Of a DNA stretch of 64,000 nt, positions 34,727 through 46,633 are shown piece by piece. Source of the stretch: Sarocladium kiliense (lineage: Eukaryota; Ascomycota; Sordariomycetes; Hypocreales; Sarocladiaceae); NCBI GenBank assembly GCA_030734395.1, contig JAUZTG010000016.1:186001-250000 (forward strand). Direction: 5' to 3'. The position numbers were made by a program, and so were the translations under genes. Position 1 is the first letter of the stretch, and each line of letters starts with the position of its first letter. Under the pieces are notes generated by a model. The model had not been told where the DNA came from. It saw only the letters and a program-made list of their open reading frames with translations, and searched no databases.

Positions 34727-36048
34727 ATGTCTCCGCCTGCGATGGTTGCTGGCCAGGAGAAGGAGTCCAACGTGGCTCGTCTCCTCGGCTCTGGTACGTA
34801 GGCGCACTGCGTTGCCGGACTTTTGTCACATGCTGACCGTTGATTGATAGGTTCTGCCGGTATTGCTGAGCTCGCAATTTTCCATCCTGTACGAATGATA
34901 CCTCTTTTCAATCGACTCTCATGATTCCGATAAGATCCTAACGCTGTGATCACACAGGTCGATACCATTGCGAAGCGCCTGATGAGCAACCAGACGAAGG
35001 TACGACAGGACAACCCCCTCACCGACAGCTTCGCATGATCGGCAGAAGCGGTGTAGAGACAAGGCTGACATTCCCGACCTCGCAGATTGCCAACTCCAGC
35101 CAATTGAACAAGGTTATTTTCAAGGACACGGCTGAGGCTACCGTCGGGCGCAAGTTCGTGTCTCTTTTCCCGGGTCTTGGTTATGCCGCTGGCTACAAGG
35201 TCCTGCAGCGAATTTACAAGTACGGTGGCCAGCCCGTTGCTCGCGACTATCTGGCGACGCACTATGGCAAGGACTTCGAGTCGGCATTCGGAAAGAAGAC
35301 GGGCAAGGCAATCATGCACTCTACCGCCGGCAGGTACGTGCACAGATGAAGACCAGGAGATAGCTGAGGACATGGAATCGTCGCTAACGTTGCCGCGATA
35401 CAGCTTGATCGGCATTGGTGAGATTGTGCTGCTGCCTCTCGACGTCCTCAAGATCAAGCGTCAAACAAACCCCGAGGCATTCCAGGGCCGTGGCATTTTC
35501 AAGATTATCAAGGATGAGGGTTTTGGCCTCTACCGTGGCTGGGGCTGGACCGCTGCCCGTAACGCACCTGGATCTTTCGCTGTAAGGCATACCTTCTCCT
35601 TGTTCCGCAGCAGGATTGTGGACTGACAATTATACAGCTCTTCGGAGGATCCGCCTTCGCCAAGGAGTACCTCTTCCACCTCTCCGATTACAACAAGGCC
35701 AGCTGGTTCCAGAACTTCGTCGCCTCCATTGCCGGTGCCTCCGCCTCGCTTGTCGTCTCCGCTCCCCTCGATGTCATCAAGACCCGTATCCAGAACCGCA
35801 ACTTCGACAACCCCGAGAGCGGCATGCGTATCATGGCCAACATGGCCCGCAAGGAGGGTTTCTCTTCTTTCTTCAAGGGCTTGACACCCAAGGTAAGTAA
35901 AAATAGCCCCCGCCTTGGCCACACAGCACAGTGGGACTAACTTGTGCCCTTTTTCCCTTAGCTCCTCATGACTGGACCCAAGCTTGTCTTCTCCTTCTGG
36001 CTGGCTCAGACCCTTATCCCCGCCTTTGACACCATGTTCCGGAAGTAA
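34727..36048 (+). CDS. GGC1: mitochondrial GTP/GDP carrier
   Basis: Seven exons (34727-34793, 34851-34888, 34958-34999, 35086-35333, 35404-35581, 35638-35892, 35962-36048) give 304 residues. This member of the mitochondrial carrier family exchanges GTP and GDP across the inner membrane and, in yeast, supports mtDNA maintenance and iron homeostasis. Characteristic segments are ARLLGSGSAGIAELAIFHPVDTIAKRLMSNQTK (spread over three short exons), LIGIGEIVLLPLDVLKIKRQ, GWGWTAARNAPGSFALFGG and VSAPLDVIKTRIQNRNFDNP. The three Px[DE]xxK[RI]-type carrier signatures are therefore present (HPVDTIAKR, LPLDVLKIK, APLDVIKTR). Several exon boundaries fall inside the first carrier repeat. Similarity to the yeast protein is very high throughout. 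Confidence 0.96.
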
Positions 36049-36719
36049 AGAGGAACACACCTACAATGGATGAAAAGACGTTGCGATAGATGATGGGGCA
36101 ATGTTTGTATAGACTATTCAACAGCGTATAGGCGCGCTACGGGGACCTGGGCGTCGTAGGGTATAAAGCACTCAGCTCTGTAGAACAAATAAGCGATTGT
36201 AATTTTTTTCACTGAAGACTTATCGAGTGACGCATCGATGGGCTTGTGCTGCAGCTGGAAATAAAAATTGCTATGCAATTGACGACAATGCCGCTGGTCA
36301 ATGCAGGCTGCCCAACTGGTGAGGGTGTCGTGATGTGATGTGATGGTGGTGTTGGTGGTGCTGTAGGTAGCGTTGCCCGGTAACGCGGCCAGCGCACAGG
36401 TAAACACTAACAACAAGCAACCCCTGCCTCCTCGTCATCCTAGTATCGACGATACTGGCACCCAACACTGCCTTGCCATTTTGTGCAGATCCTCAATCAT
36501 CCAAAGATTCTCCTTGCAAAACACCTTTTCCTCATTGTCATTGATGAAGCGACGACTTGAGGAGTTCTGAATTCTATCCTCCGCACATAAAACCCACCTC
36601 GACAAGTTCGTCATCTGCGTTCCTCAACACGCTTGGCCGCGGCGCCGTCCGCAACCCTGACTACGCATCGCGCTGCATTCCAAACATCCCACCATTTCTC
36701 GAGTCACTCACACAACATC
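36049..36719. other. intergenic
   Basis: 3' UTR of the carrier gene and promoter/leader of the large coiled-coil gene. A short GATGT/GGT-rich simple stretch lies near 36330-36360. No gene. Confidence 0.4.
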
Positions 36720-39700
36720 ATGCCGCCCTCTGATAGGGACTCCTCACGCGATGGCGAGAGGCAGCATTTGAGACATCAGCATTCCATGTCCTCCGACCAG
36801 GGCAGCCTGCGGGCCTTGATCCCAATGTACGTGCAAGAAAGTCCCCATACATATCACGAGCTTCTCTAGACTCGGACACACTCAGTTCCTTGCCGCAAAC
36901 CTTCTTCGATGGCATGGCGTTTTGGCGTCGACTAATCGGTAGCAGGTGGGATAGCTCCGACCCCGAGCGTGCACCGCCGCCGCTTCCTCTCAACCCTCAG
37001 TCTCCCAGCTTGACATCGCGGGCTGGAACCTCGGCAGCTATTCAGTCAGCCCATGCTGCGCTTAATGAGCGTGCAGCGAGAGAAAACGCTGCTGTTGTCC
37101 CGAACCTCGCGAAGCGCATGACCGGCGAGTCTTCACCCGAGAAGGCACTGGTCAAGGGAGGAGGGCACAGGCGCATGCAGTCCATGCAGCCTGGCTCTGT
37201 CCGAGACCTTAGTTTGATGCTTGAAGGAGGCCCTGGCTCTCCAAACCCAAACACATCCCCGACACGACCACACGAAAGACAACAAACTCCTTCATCACCT
37301 ACCCCGATGCGGTCTCGCGACACATCCGAGGCTCGAGAGCTTGGTCCCGGCCCAAGCCTGACACCAGTAGTCAGACCGACTGCTCGTCGTCCACCTCCTC
37401 AGAGTATCTTGGGCGAGAACACACCACCACAGTCATCAACTATGATGGCCCTGCAAAGCATGACCTCACAATCTTCCCTTCGCTCAGCTGAGCCGGCCCT
37501 CAGCAACATCACCAACGGCTCGACGCCGGCTCACGCTGCGAGGGGCGTCCAGAGTCTCGATGATATCTCTGGACAGATCCTTACTCTTACAAACATTGCT
37601 ACGTCTCTCCAGAAGGAGATGAATGCCCTCAGTCGGAGAAGTCGCGACAATGCCACTGATCTCCTCAGCCTCAAGGAGGCCACCACAACAAGAGATGAAG
37701 ACATCCGAAAGAACCTCAGAGAACTTATGGGAAGCATCAGCGAGACCTCGAGCCGTATCAGCTCTGGGGGACTCTTTCTCGATAACAAACCACACAATAT
37801 GTCACCGCCCCTTGGACGTAGCTACCATCTTCCCCGAATCCCCTCACCCAAGAGCTTTGCCGATTCTATTGAAAGAGGCTCAGTTAGCACACCGTCGTTG
37901 ACGGGAGGAGCGTCTGCCGATGCTGCTGCTTCTTTGGTTCTACTTGAGAAGATTGTACGGGAAATGGGCACCAAAGAGGGCCAGGACAACCTCATCGATC
38001 ATCTGACTGAGATGTCCCAGAAGCTCTCTGGCATGGCCTCTTCTGCCAAGGTAGATGAGATATTGACATTTGTCCGTGCGCAAAACCTCTCAACTGGGGC
38101 TGTCGTTACCCGTGACTTCGCTCCCGGCTCGCAGGGTGAGCTCAGCGGCCCAATGACGAAGCGTGTTGAGCATCTCCTGCGAAATGGTGAAGGCAGGCGA
38201 TCTTCGGCACCTGCTGAACGAGGCGCTGAGCTCCTCAATGACGACCTCATCAACATTATTCGATCAGTCAAGGACAGCGTTGCTCAAGGCGGTGGTCTGA
38301 CCGCAGAGGTTAAGGCTCTCGTACGCGAGCTTCGTGGTGAGGTTCTTGGAATGGGCCGAGAGCTCGGCAAGAGGCTTGAGAATGTCAGTCGGCATGACCT
38401 TGAGGCTGCAGATGCACCGAGCAAGGATGAAGTGTCTCGTGTCATAGACGAGGGGCTTGAGCAGATGAAGGACCAACTTAACCACGTCCTGCGCGAGCAC
38501 CGACGCCAGTCAGCTGGCTCAGCTGCTTCCAACAAGACTCTTGTCGACTACCAGGAGATCTACAACGCCATGCGGGCTGCTCTCCGAGACAACGAAGCGT
38601 CTCGCGAAGACATGCCTGACCTCAGCCGGGAAGATGTGATCGAGGCCGTCAGGGAGGCATGGGAGAACTACAAGCCGGAAATCGAGGTCCAGCAACTCGG
38701 CCTTGAACGTGATGAGGTTCTCGCCTGCCTTCAGGAAGGTCTGCAAGAGTACGCCCCGCAGTCGGACCGTAGTGTTGGTGCTACTCGCGAGGAGGTTTTC
38801 CAGGCAGTTGTGGAAGGCTTGAAGCATTTTGTCCCCCCTCAAATGGACACATCGGCAACTCTCTCCAGGGATGAGATTATCGAAGCTGTTCGCGACTGTT
38901 TGGAGGAGTTCGAGTTCCCCGTCGCCGCCTCAGCTATCGGCAACGATGTCACACGGGACGACATGGCCCGTGCTGTTCAGGATGGTCTTGCAGGACTTAG
39001 CCTTGGCGCAGCTGGTGGTGCTGCCATGTCTTTGGCCACTGGCGACAACGGAGAGGTCCTGTCTCGCCTCCAAGACTTGTTGGAATACATGAAGCTTGAA
39101 TTCAGGGCTGTATCCGAAGAGGCCAAGGAGAACGTTGCTGCCAATGGCCGTGACACTGAACAGCTCTTGGATGCGATCAAGGACGGCCTTGAGAACCTCC
39201 GAGCTTCGATCGAGGGCTACGTGGACCGTTCGACTGGAGTTGACTCGCAAGAGCAATTCCTTGACGATCTCACCAAAAGTGTTGAGGAGTTCAAGGAAGA
39301 TCTGCATAAGTTGGTGGCAGAGGTTACAGAAAACTCCCGCGAGCAGCTCTCCACTGAGCTTGAGAAGCTTCGCGACATGGTCAACACGTCCATGGTCCCT
39401 GCGACCCCTCAAGCTGCTGGTAACAACCAGGAAGTTCTCGAGGCGCTTCAAAGCGGAGTCAATACTTTGCGCCAAGAGTTCCACAGGCCTCGTACTGAGA
39501 CAGGCGAGATTATTGACGCACTCCATGAAGGTCTCAAGGAGCTACGGGAAGCCATCGATCGTGTTGGCAACAAGCCTGTCGACCTCACCGCGAATGATGA
39601 GATCCTTGATGCTCTCAAGAGTGGTCTGGACTCAGTGAAATCAGATATTGAGACTCTTCGAGACAGCAGCTCAGACCGGGCTGTTACGGCGCTACACAAT

Positions 39701-42517
39701 GTTGCTCCGGAAAATGCTGTAGTCCCGGCTGATATGGTCAAGCAGGACGACATTAAGAATCTCGAAGTCCTGATCAGCAGCCTCCGAATCAAGGTCGAGG
39801 CCATGGAGCCCGACACCGAGAGCGTCCATCGTGACGATCTGACTCGTCTCGAAGAGATGTTGAGCAACGTACAACAGGGCGTCGAGGAGATCAAGACTCG
39901 GGAACCCCCTGCCCCTGCGGCGAAGGAAACCTCTGCCAACAACGAGTCGGCATCTGGAGCCGATGCTGCTACGCGAGATGATGTTGTCGCCATCGAGACT
40001 ATCCTTCGCAACACCAAAGACCGCCTGGATGACCTGATCGATGGCGAGCAAGCGGTGCGCAAAGATCAGATCGACGCAGTAGAGACAATCATCCTTGAGT
40101 CCAAGGAGAGCCTTTCGTCAATCTCGGAGAAGATGGAGTCAATGCCCGACAAGGCGGATGTTGCTGCTATGGGCACCCTCATTGCTGCCATCACTGCCGG
40201 CATCGAGGAGATGAAGGAGAAAACCAAGACCGAGGAGGAAGATGCTGAGAAGGTCTCCAAGACTGACATCGAGGCCGTCGAGACTGCAGTTCTAGAGATG
40301 AAGACGACTCTCGACGCCATGGCGCTGACTGATCTTGCTACCCTCTCGCAAAAAGAGGATGTTACCAAGATTGAGACTACATTGGCTGAGGCGAAAGAGG
40401 CTCTCGATACTCACGTCGAAGCCACTGCGAAGGCCCTTGAAGACCGTCAAGCAGAGCTCGTGGGCGTCGGTGAGCGCGTTCTCGAGGTCAAGAGCTTCCT
40501 CGAGGAGTTCCAGGAGATAGTCAAGGGAAAGCTTGAGGAGGACTCCAATGGCATTGAGTCTGTCGGCAAGCTTCTTGAGACAATGGGTGAGAAGATTGAC
40601 AAGAACGAAAACGTCGGCCAGGATCTGAAGGACCTGCTTGAGACCATGAAGTCCGAGTTTGAGAATTCTCGTGATGTTGTGGCTGGTGCCAAACTGGAGT
40701 CGGATGAGAAACTTCAGGAAACCACCGAGACCATCAGCACCAAGATTGACGACAAGATTGCAGAGGTCATCGCGAAGTACGAAGAACTTCAGGCTGGACT
40801 CGATGAGAAGACTACTGCGGGTGAAGCCCGAGGCATTGAGACGGCTGCAGCGGTTGCCGACACCAAGACTGTGGCCGAGGAGCTGCGAACTCTTGTTGAC
40901 ACTCTTGGCTCAACCGTTACCGAATCCCTGGAGAAGATGGAGGAGGCTTCCAAGACCGTCTTCTCCAAGGTTGAGGACCTTTCAACCAAGACCGATGACA
41001 TCCATACCGTCGAGAAGTCCGAGCATCAGCAGACTCGCGAATCCATCCAGGCTGCGGTTATCGCAGTCGAAGGCCTCCAGGGCGACATGAAGGAGTACCA
41101 GCCCCAGATTCTCGAGGCAGTTAAGGATGTCCTCCTTCTTGTCGGTCAGCACTTCGAGCACTCCAAGAGCTCCGCCACCGATATTCAGGACAAGCTCGTC
41201 GAGGTCAAGCCAACCGAGCAAGAGATGCAGAATATGCTCCCAGCACCCGAAAAGTACGACGATTCCCAAGTTCGGGAGCAGCTTGCAGCCTTGGCCAACC
41301 AGCGGTATGATGACAGCGAGCTCCGGGAGAAACTAGACCGTCTTGTCGAGCAGAAGTATGATGATACCCCTGTGCGGGAGAAGCTTGAGGCCATCACAGA
41401 ACACAACACGACCGCAGCTGAAGCTTTCTCGCAACTCGACAAGGTCCACGAGTCTGTCCTCAAGACTGCCTCTGAAATCTCTGAGTTCTTGGCTTCACAG
41501 ACTCAGCGCATCACGGATGAACAGGTTGATCGTGAGAAGACGCTCCAGGAGGCGAACATCGAGCTCGAGCGCAAGCTTGCGCAGCAGACTCAGGTCGAGA
41601 TCTCCATCGCGAGTCTCAGAGAAGAAGAAGAGCGTCTGCGCGCAAGTGTCCTTGGCCTTCGCACAGAGCAAGAGAGTCTTATTAGACAGAAGACCAGGTT
41701 GACTGGTGATGTCTCGTCTCTTGAGACTGCCATGAGGCTGCGCAAGGAAGAGCTCGCCGACATGGAGTCAAGAGCTGAGGGTCTTGAGCGCCGCATCCTT
41801 GAGGGCGTTATGGACCATTCTCGTGTGCTCCTCATGTCGAAATCGGTCAAGGGAGGTGACGCCATGAACCGCAAACGGGTCAAGAAGTCGACCAACCCCG
41901 ATGCCGAGGCGATGAGGTCCACTCCAGCACGACCAGCGGTGAACATGGCGCTTTCATCGGCCAAGCGCAACCTCGCACCACCGGCTCAGAACGGCACTGC
42001 GCGACGCATCGTCTCCCTCAGCCAGATCAACAACAACGTCTCAACCGGTGGCGTCAAGCGCAGCCAGAGCGTACGCACCCCAGCAGCCACTAGCAGGGCC
42101 CTCCGCAAGCGAAGCTGGGGCGGTGACATGGCCAAGGGATTCCATGATCTCGAGGATGACAAGGAGAACAAGAACGCCAGACTGCTCAGGGATACGGTCG
42201 AGGAGGTTGAAGAGCCCGCCACACCTGAACCCCAGAGTCAGCAGCTCTATCATAATGATATTCCTGGTGATGATACAACGGCGCTTGGTTCTGAGCTGTC
42301 GATGGATGGAGACAACGACGATGCAGTGAGCGATGCGGGCACCCTGAGGAGAAGTAGTCGTGGCACGACAATCATGACGGGTCGCACATCGGATATGTAC
42401 ACGGAGTCCGAGAGTGGCTCGTATCTCAGCTACGATGACAATGCAAGCGACTGGACGGAGAGTGCCGTTGGGGTTACTCCAGCGGAAGGAAATGAGGTGG
42501 TGGTCTACGGACAATAA
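36720..42517 (+). CDS. 1,892-residue coiled-coil protein with several internal repeat families; function unknown
   Basis: Two exons (36720-36826, 36946-42517); the join gives SLRALIPMWDSSDPERAPPP. The N-terminal 250 residues are disordered (Pro/Ser/Arg-rich). From about residue 250 the protein is mostly predicted helix with heptad-like patterns and very acidic composition. Internal repeats: six copies of an SREDVIEAVREAW-like unit (about residues 570-725); copies of a DEILDALKSGLDSV-like unit (about 850-950); at least five DxxAxETIxxxxKExL-like units (about 970-1200); three copies of a 17-residue YDDSxVREKL unit (about 1472-1525). A further coiled coil (about 1570-1660) ends with a basic region (RKRVKKS, SSAKRNLAPP, RALRKRSWGG) and a Ser/Asp-rich acidic C-terminus. 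No transmembrane segment, ATPase or other enzymatic motif is visible, so I do not assign a function; a structural or tethering role is inference from shape. Homologues are often auto-labelled as chromosome-segregation ATPase-like only because of the coiled coil. Confidence 0.9.
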
Positions 42518-42865
42518 GGCTGAGTTTTGGAGTTTTGTCGTTCCGGAATACCTTTCGTTTTTCTACTCTATCTTCTTTGTCAGCGTTGACGGAATGTTTT
42601 GGACTGCTCGAGAGACGCGCTTGATGAGGCAGGTATCTGGTTTTACTTTCCATGGTGTTATGCTGAAAGGGAGATTGATGACGATGAAGAGCAAAGAGCA
42701 AAGGGGGTTAGGAAATTTGTATCTTTTGAGCTGTTAGCCAGCAATTGGGATATGACATGTCTTTGCTAGCATATGCCTGTGTTACTTTGAATGTGCGTTT
42801 CATCTCGAGATGTCCTTCGATCTCTATAACAGATTCTTTTGCCAGAGTAAAATGACGAGGCTGCC
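42518..42865. other. 3' region between convergent genes
   Basis: 348 bp between the coiled-coil gene and DBR1, which converge. Only 3' UTR sequence expected; nothing else seen. Confidence 0.4.
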
Positions 42866-44593
42866 CTACCATCCCCCTCGACCTCGTCCGCCCCTACCTC
42901 TTCCGCCTCCGCCCCTCCCTCTCCCCCTTCCGCCCCCAAATCCCCTACCTCGTCCTCTGCCACCTCCTCGATCCATCGCCGGCGGTGCTCCAGCCCGCAA
43001 TCTCTCCTCCCTCTCCTCCTCACTCGCATCCCAAAGATTTCTCACGCCAAGCAGCTTGCAAAACGCCGCAGTCTGCGGGTTCGTCCATTCCCTAGGTCCT
43101 TCCTGCACGATCTCGGGTGAGCCAAGGACATGCCGGGGGGCTGTCTCTTCGAAGTTGAAGGGCACGTCGAGGAGGTTTTTGGAGACGATGTTCTCGTTGA
43201 CCCATTCCCGTTCTTGGGCGATGAGAGGGAGATATTCTGCTTCACCGAGGTCGCGGGGTGGTTGAGCGGTGCGATCGCCGATTGTGAGGGATGGGTGGAA
43301 GACGCGTATGATGGCGAGCCATTCGGGGTCATATTGTAAACGGTAGCGAGGGGTAAAAGTTGATGAAGAAGAAGAGAGTTCTGGTAGTAATGAGAGGGGA
43401 GGATGCTCCTTGTGGCTGACTGGATCAAAAGCTTGGATCTCGCAAAGCTGGAGGAAGTGTCGTCCTGGAAGACACTTGTCGAGAGCGAGGAAGCGGACTT
43501 CTTTGTTAGTGATGCCTTCAGGGACGGGTTGGCCGGGAGTGGTCTTGATGCGTGGAGGTGGTGCGGCGAAGGATGCTGGCAACTGGGCGCGGAGCTCCTC
43601 AGAGACTGTGTTTGTTTCTTGTGCAGGAGGTTCTGTGGGTTGAGGGGCAGCGGCGGGAGCGACATCGTCGTCATCGTCGTCCAGATCGATCTCATCCGGG
43701 TTCGACTCTTGAGGAGGCGCGGAGGCTGGAGGTGCAATGGGAGCAGGTTGTGCTTCTCCCTTTGCCAGCACTGCCTTTCCCTCATCCTCGCCGTATTTCA
43801 CAAGTGCTGGGAACTTGATGTGCATGTGTGCCGAGAACCAGTATGGTGGCCTGAGCCTGTCCATCACATACTTTGCCGCCAAGTTGCCCAGCTTCCCGTC
43901 TCTTGCGTCCGCTCGGAAGTCAGGCTTCTTGCTGAATAGCCAGTTCTTGTCGCCATGATCCTCCACATGTCTCGGCCAATCGTGACTCAGACCGACGTCA
44001 ACCTGACTCTGTAGCAGAAGCAGTTTCCGGACATCGAGTTCTCTGACATGGTAGAATGATTTGACATCGTCAGCGTTGAACGGTACACGCTCGTGATGCG
44101 TTTTGTTGTAATCAAAGCCCTTCCAAATACCTGACATGCCCGCAATCCGTAACGGGCCAAGACGCAAAACATTCGCGGCGCCAAGATAATAAATATTAGG
44201 TGCGACCCAGCCTCCATAGAACAGCTCCCACAGATGCGAGCTGGCCTCGTGATTCCCCGCGATGAAGATAGTCAGGTACGGCGCCTGGAGTTCACCAGAG
44301 TAGTATGACGGAAAATCGCCTAGGTGACGATACTTCACGGGACATGACATGACAGTCAAGTCGGATGCATTGCGGACGGATTGGAAGTCTCCACCGATGA
44401 TGAGGAGGTCAACGCCGTCCCAGCCGCGGACTTTGCACGATTCGGCGACGGAGGCGTAGATGGCGTTGAGCGTACCATGGCCCTGTGAGATGGTCAGTTT
44501 TCGGCGGGATTTGTATGTGGCAAAAGTAGATGTACTGACACAACCTTCGACAGCTACTCGGACGCCCTGCGTCTCGAAAGCATCTGCTGTCAT
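42866..44593 (-). CDS. DBR1: RNA lariat debranching enzyme with Arg/Gly-rich tail
   Basis: Two exons (44540-44593, 42866-44482) give 556 residues. Dbr1 is a metallophosphoesterase that hydrolyses the 2'-5' bond of excised intron lariats in the nucleus. The metal-binding residues are all visible: VEGCGHGTLN (formed exactly at the splice), GGDFQSVRN, AGNHEASSHLWEL, LSHDWP and AHMHIKFPA. Also present are YYLGAANVLRLGPLRIAGMSGIW and the C-terminal Dbr1 domain (FLALDKCLPGRHFLQ, QYDPEWLAIIRVFHP). The last about 35 residues are a run of RGRG/GGRG repeats ending GRGGW, an RGG-type RNA-binding tail. The middle carries an acidic Asp-run (DEIDLDDDDDD). The single 57-nt intron is stop-free and in frame, but removing it is required for the GCGHG metal site. 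Confidence 0.95.
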   Translation of the reverse strand: MTADAFETQGVRVAVEGCVSTSTFATYKSRRKLTISQGHGTLNAIYASVAESCKVRGWDGVDLLIIGGDFQSVRNASDLTVMSCPVKYRHLGDFPSYYSGELQAPYLTIFIAGNHEASSHLWELFYGGWVAPNIYYLGAANVLRLGPLRIAGMSGIWKGFDYNKTHHERVPFNADDVKSFYHVRELDVRKLLLLQSQVDVGLSHDWPRHVEDHGDKNWLFSKKPDFRADARDGKLGNLAAKYVMDRLRPPYWFSAHMHIKFPALVKYGEDEGKAVLAKGEAQPAPIAPPASAPPQESNPDEIDLDDDDDDVAPAAAPQPTEPPAQETNTVSEELRAQLPASFAAPPPRIKTTPGQPVPEGITNKEVRFLALDKCLPGRHFLQLCEIQAFDPVSHKEHPPLSLLPELSSSSSTFTPRYRLQYDPEWLAIIRVFHPSLTIGDRTAQPPRDLGEAEYLPLIAQEREWVNENIVSKNLLDVPFNFEETAPRHVLGSPEIVQEGPREWTNPQTAAFCKLLGVRNLWDASEEEREERLRAGAPPAMDRGGGRGRGRGFGGGRGRGRGGGGRGRGGRGRGGW

Positions 44594-45331
44594 GTTGACC
44601 TGGGACTGCGGTTCACCGAGGTGGGAGGCGGGTAGTCAGATGTAGGAGCAGGGCTGGTGGTGAGTGAGGGTGGGCTGAACGAGGCTGGAATGGGGGCCTT
44701 GGAGGGTGGCACCAGCCTTAAGATCAACGACCAGCTACAAATTATGAGGCTACGGCACAACGTATGATCCCAATGAATCATAATTTGATGTTATTGGGCT
44801 ATGGTGTCTCCGAGAGCCCTGCTGTTCTGGAGCATTTTGCTGTGGCAGATGCGAAAAATTCACTGAACGGTGTTGTATCTTCAAGATCATATATTGCTAA
44901 TTGAACAAAGTCACACATGAATCATGTCATGATTGCAGTCTCTATGACTGGCATGTCTCCCTACAGAAAAAGCGACTGCCCAATGCTTCGTTGAGTGACG
45001 CAGAGTGAGAGGGAATGCTTGCGCATCATTCTTCCATCTCTAATAGACATTCGGCCCACGGAGGAGTGAAAGAACCGAACGCATATGCTGAAATGGGTTG
45101 GCAAGGCAAATGCCGTCACTGCCTTCTGTTCAGATCATGACCTGAGGCGTGGAGATCTCGTTCATTCATGGCTACATCAACTGATGGCTTGAATGGCTGC
45201 CCTACAGCCATGGTATCCTGGACGCCGGAACATAATGATAGTCGTTACATGAGTGAGAGCCTCACTTTAAGCTCATGTTTGCCCTATAGCCAGTCAATTC
45301 GTGTCGTCGAGTATTGTTGCCGGAAGGAGAC
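44594..45331. other. intergenic between two minus-strand genes
   Basis: Promoter of DBR1 and 3' UTR of the elongin C gene. The stretch 44600-44780 is partly C/T-biased on the minus strand; no gene seen. Confidence 0.4.
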
Positions 45332-45968
45332 CTACTGGTCAAGGCCAAGATAGTCGGCTGCAGCTAGCAACTCCAGACACAGCTCTACGGGGATGTCCAT
45401 ATCGGGCACATCGTCGCTGTTCCGGTATTTGTACCAGTAGTGGAAGTATTCCACCACCTTGTCAAGCACTAAGCTACTGCTCAGGAAGTTAGCACCACTG
45501 AAGCAGAAAGTACAGAAGCTATTGCCCAAAAGCGAGAACAGAAACGGTGTAAGAGATCGACGTCAGATCAAGTGTAGTTGTGCAATCAATCAGCCCAGCC
45601 AAAGAGGCGGTCTGTCAGGAAGAACACAGCGAAATAGGTTTGAATTCATCATTGAGGAGGAGTTCAGGGAAGAAGAGCTGCAAGGCAAAGAGTGAAGCTT
45701 ACCTCATCTCGTGGAAGACGCATCGTGCATCCTTGGCTTCGGAGAATTGACCTGTGCCTTGGTGTGAGACGACTTGCTTCAGCGGAGAGACGGCCGAGTA
45801 TCAGCCAGTCCGGACTGTCAACTTACTCCTCACATCCAACATGCCCTTGATGATAGGGCTGACCATGGCAGCCTCTCGCAGTACCACAAACTCGAAGGCA
45901 TCAGCCGACACGAGGGTGATGTACTTGCTGGGCACCTGGTTCACGCCCGTCCCCATATTTGCTGCCAT
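45332..45968 (-). CDS. ELC1: elongin C
   Basis: Three exons (45827-45968, 45703-45751, 45332-45476) give 111 residues, the normal size. Elongin C is a Skp1-fold adaptor that links BC-box proteins to Cul3/Cul2-type ubiquitin ligases; yeast Elc1 acts with Ela1 in RNA polymerase II turnover. The BTB/POZ-like N-terminus reads KYITLVSADAFEFVVLREAA, then SPIIKGML. The C-terminal half is VVEYFHYWYKYRNSDDVPDM followed by IPVELCLELLAAADYL, nearly identical to animal elongin C. The third exon is preceded by a GCTAAC branch point only about 11 nt from the acceptor. A second in-frame acceptor 27 nt upstream (GGT after TTCAG) is possible but would include the branch point in the exon. Transcribed divergently from the Rho4 gene. 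Confidence 0.93.
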
Positions 45969-46633
45969 GATGGCTGATCACAACAGCAGAAGCGCTCACT
46001 TGGGCACTTGAGGAATGCTGGAAGATGCTTCAAGGGTGCATCAGACGGAAAATCTTCTCCGGGGCCAAAGTCCAGGGAAGCACGTCGCCAGTTGTTCAGG
46101 AGGACAAGAGGAGCTCGTGGAGCATTTTCGCGCCGCGTCTTTTTCACCGGCCACAAAGCGGCAGAATTTAGTGGTCGGTCCCAAAAGGGAAAAGGCGGTG
46201 AGACTTCAGCTGCAGACGTTTCTGCCCCGCCAACCAGCTATAACAAGCGTGGAAGTGGGGCCACACCCATCGTCAACCGTTGCCCTGCCAACTTGTTTAC
46301 TCTAGCTGCAAGGCACAGGGCAAGCCACGAACCAAGGTCATCCTGCTGAGTCGTCACTCGCCTGCCCTGTGCCTGGCCATCATCATCACACCACTCCTCC
46401 CTTGCTCACACTCCAGCAATTTCTTCCTTCCACCCGACCTTGTCAATCCTCAACCACCAACAGTACTCTCTGTCGCGCACGCACTGTTGATTTCGAAAGC
46501 CTGCATCCATCCGCTACTCGCACTTTGGCCCACGCTGCTCCACGGCTCACAACGAGGAAGACCCTCACTTTAGCCGCATTCCATTCCTCGGCATTTTTTC
46601 TGAGACACGACCTCTTTATCACAAGGCCACGCG
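45969..46633. other. divergent promoter region of ELC1 and the Rho GTPase gene
   Basis: 665 bp; the 250 bp before the Rho gene are C/T-rich (fungal leader). No gene seen. Confidence 0.45.
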
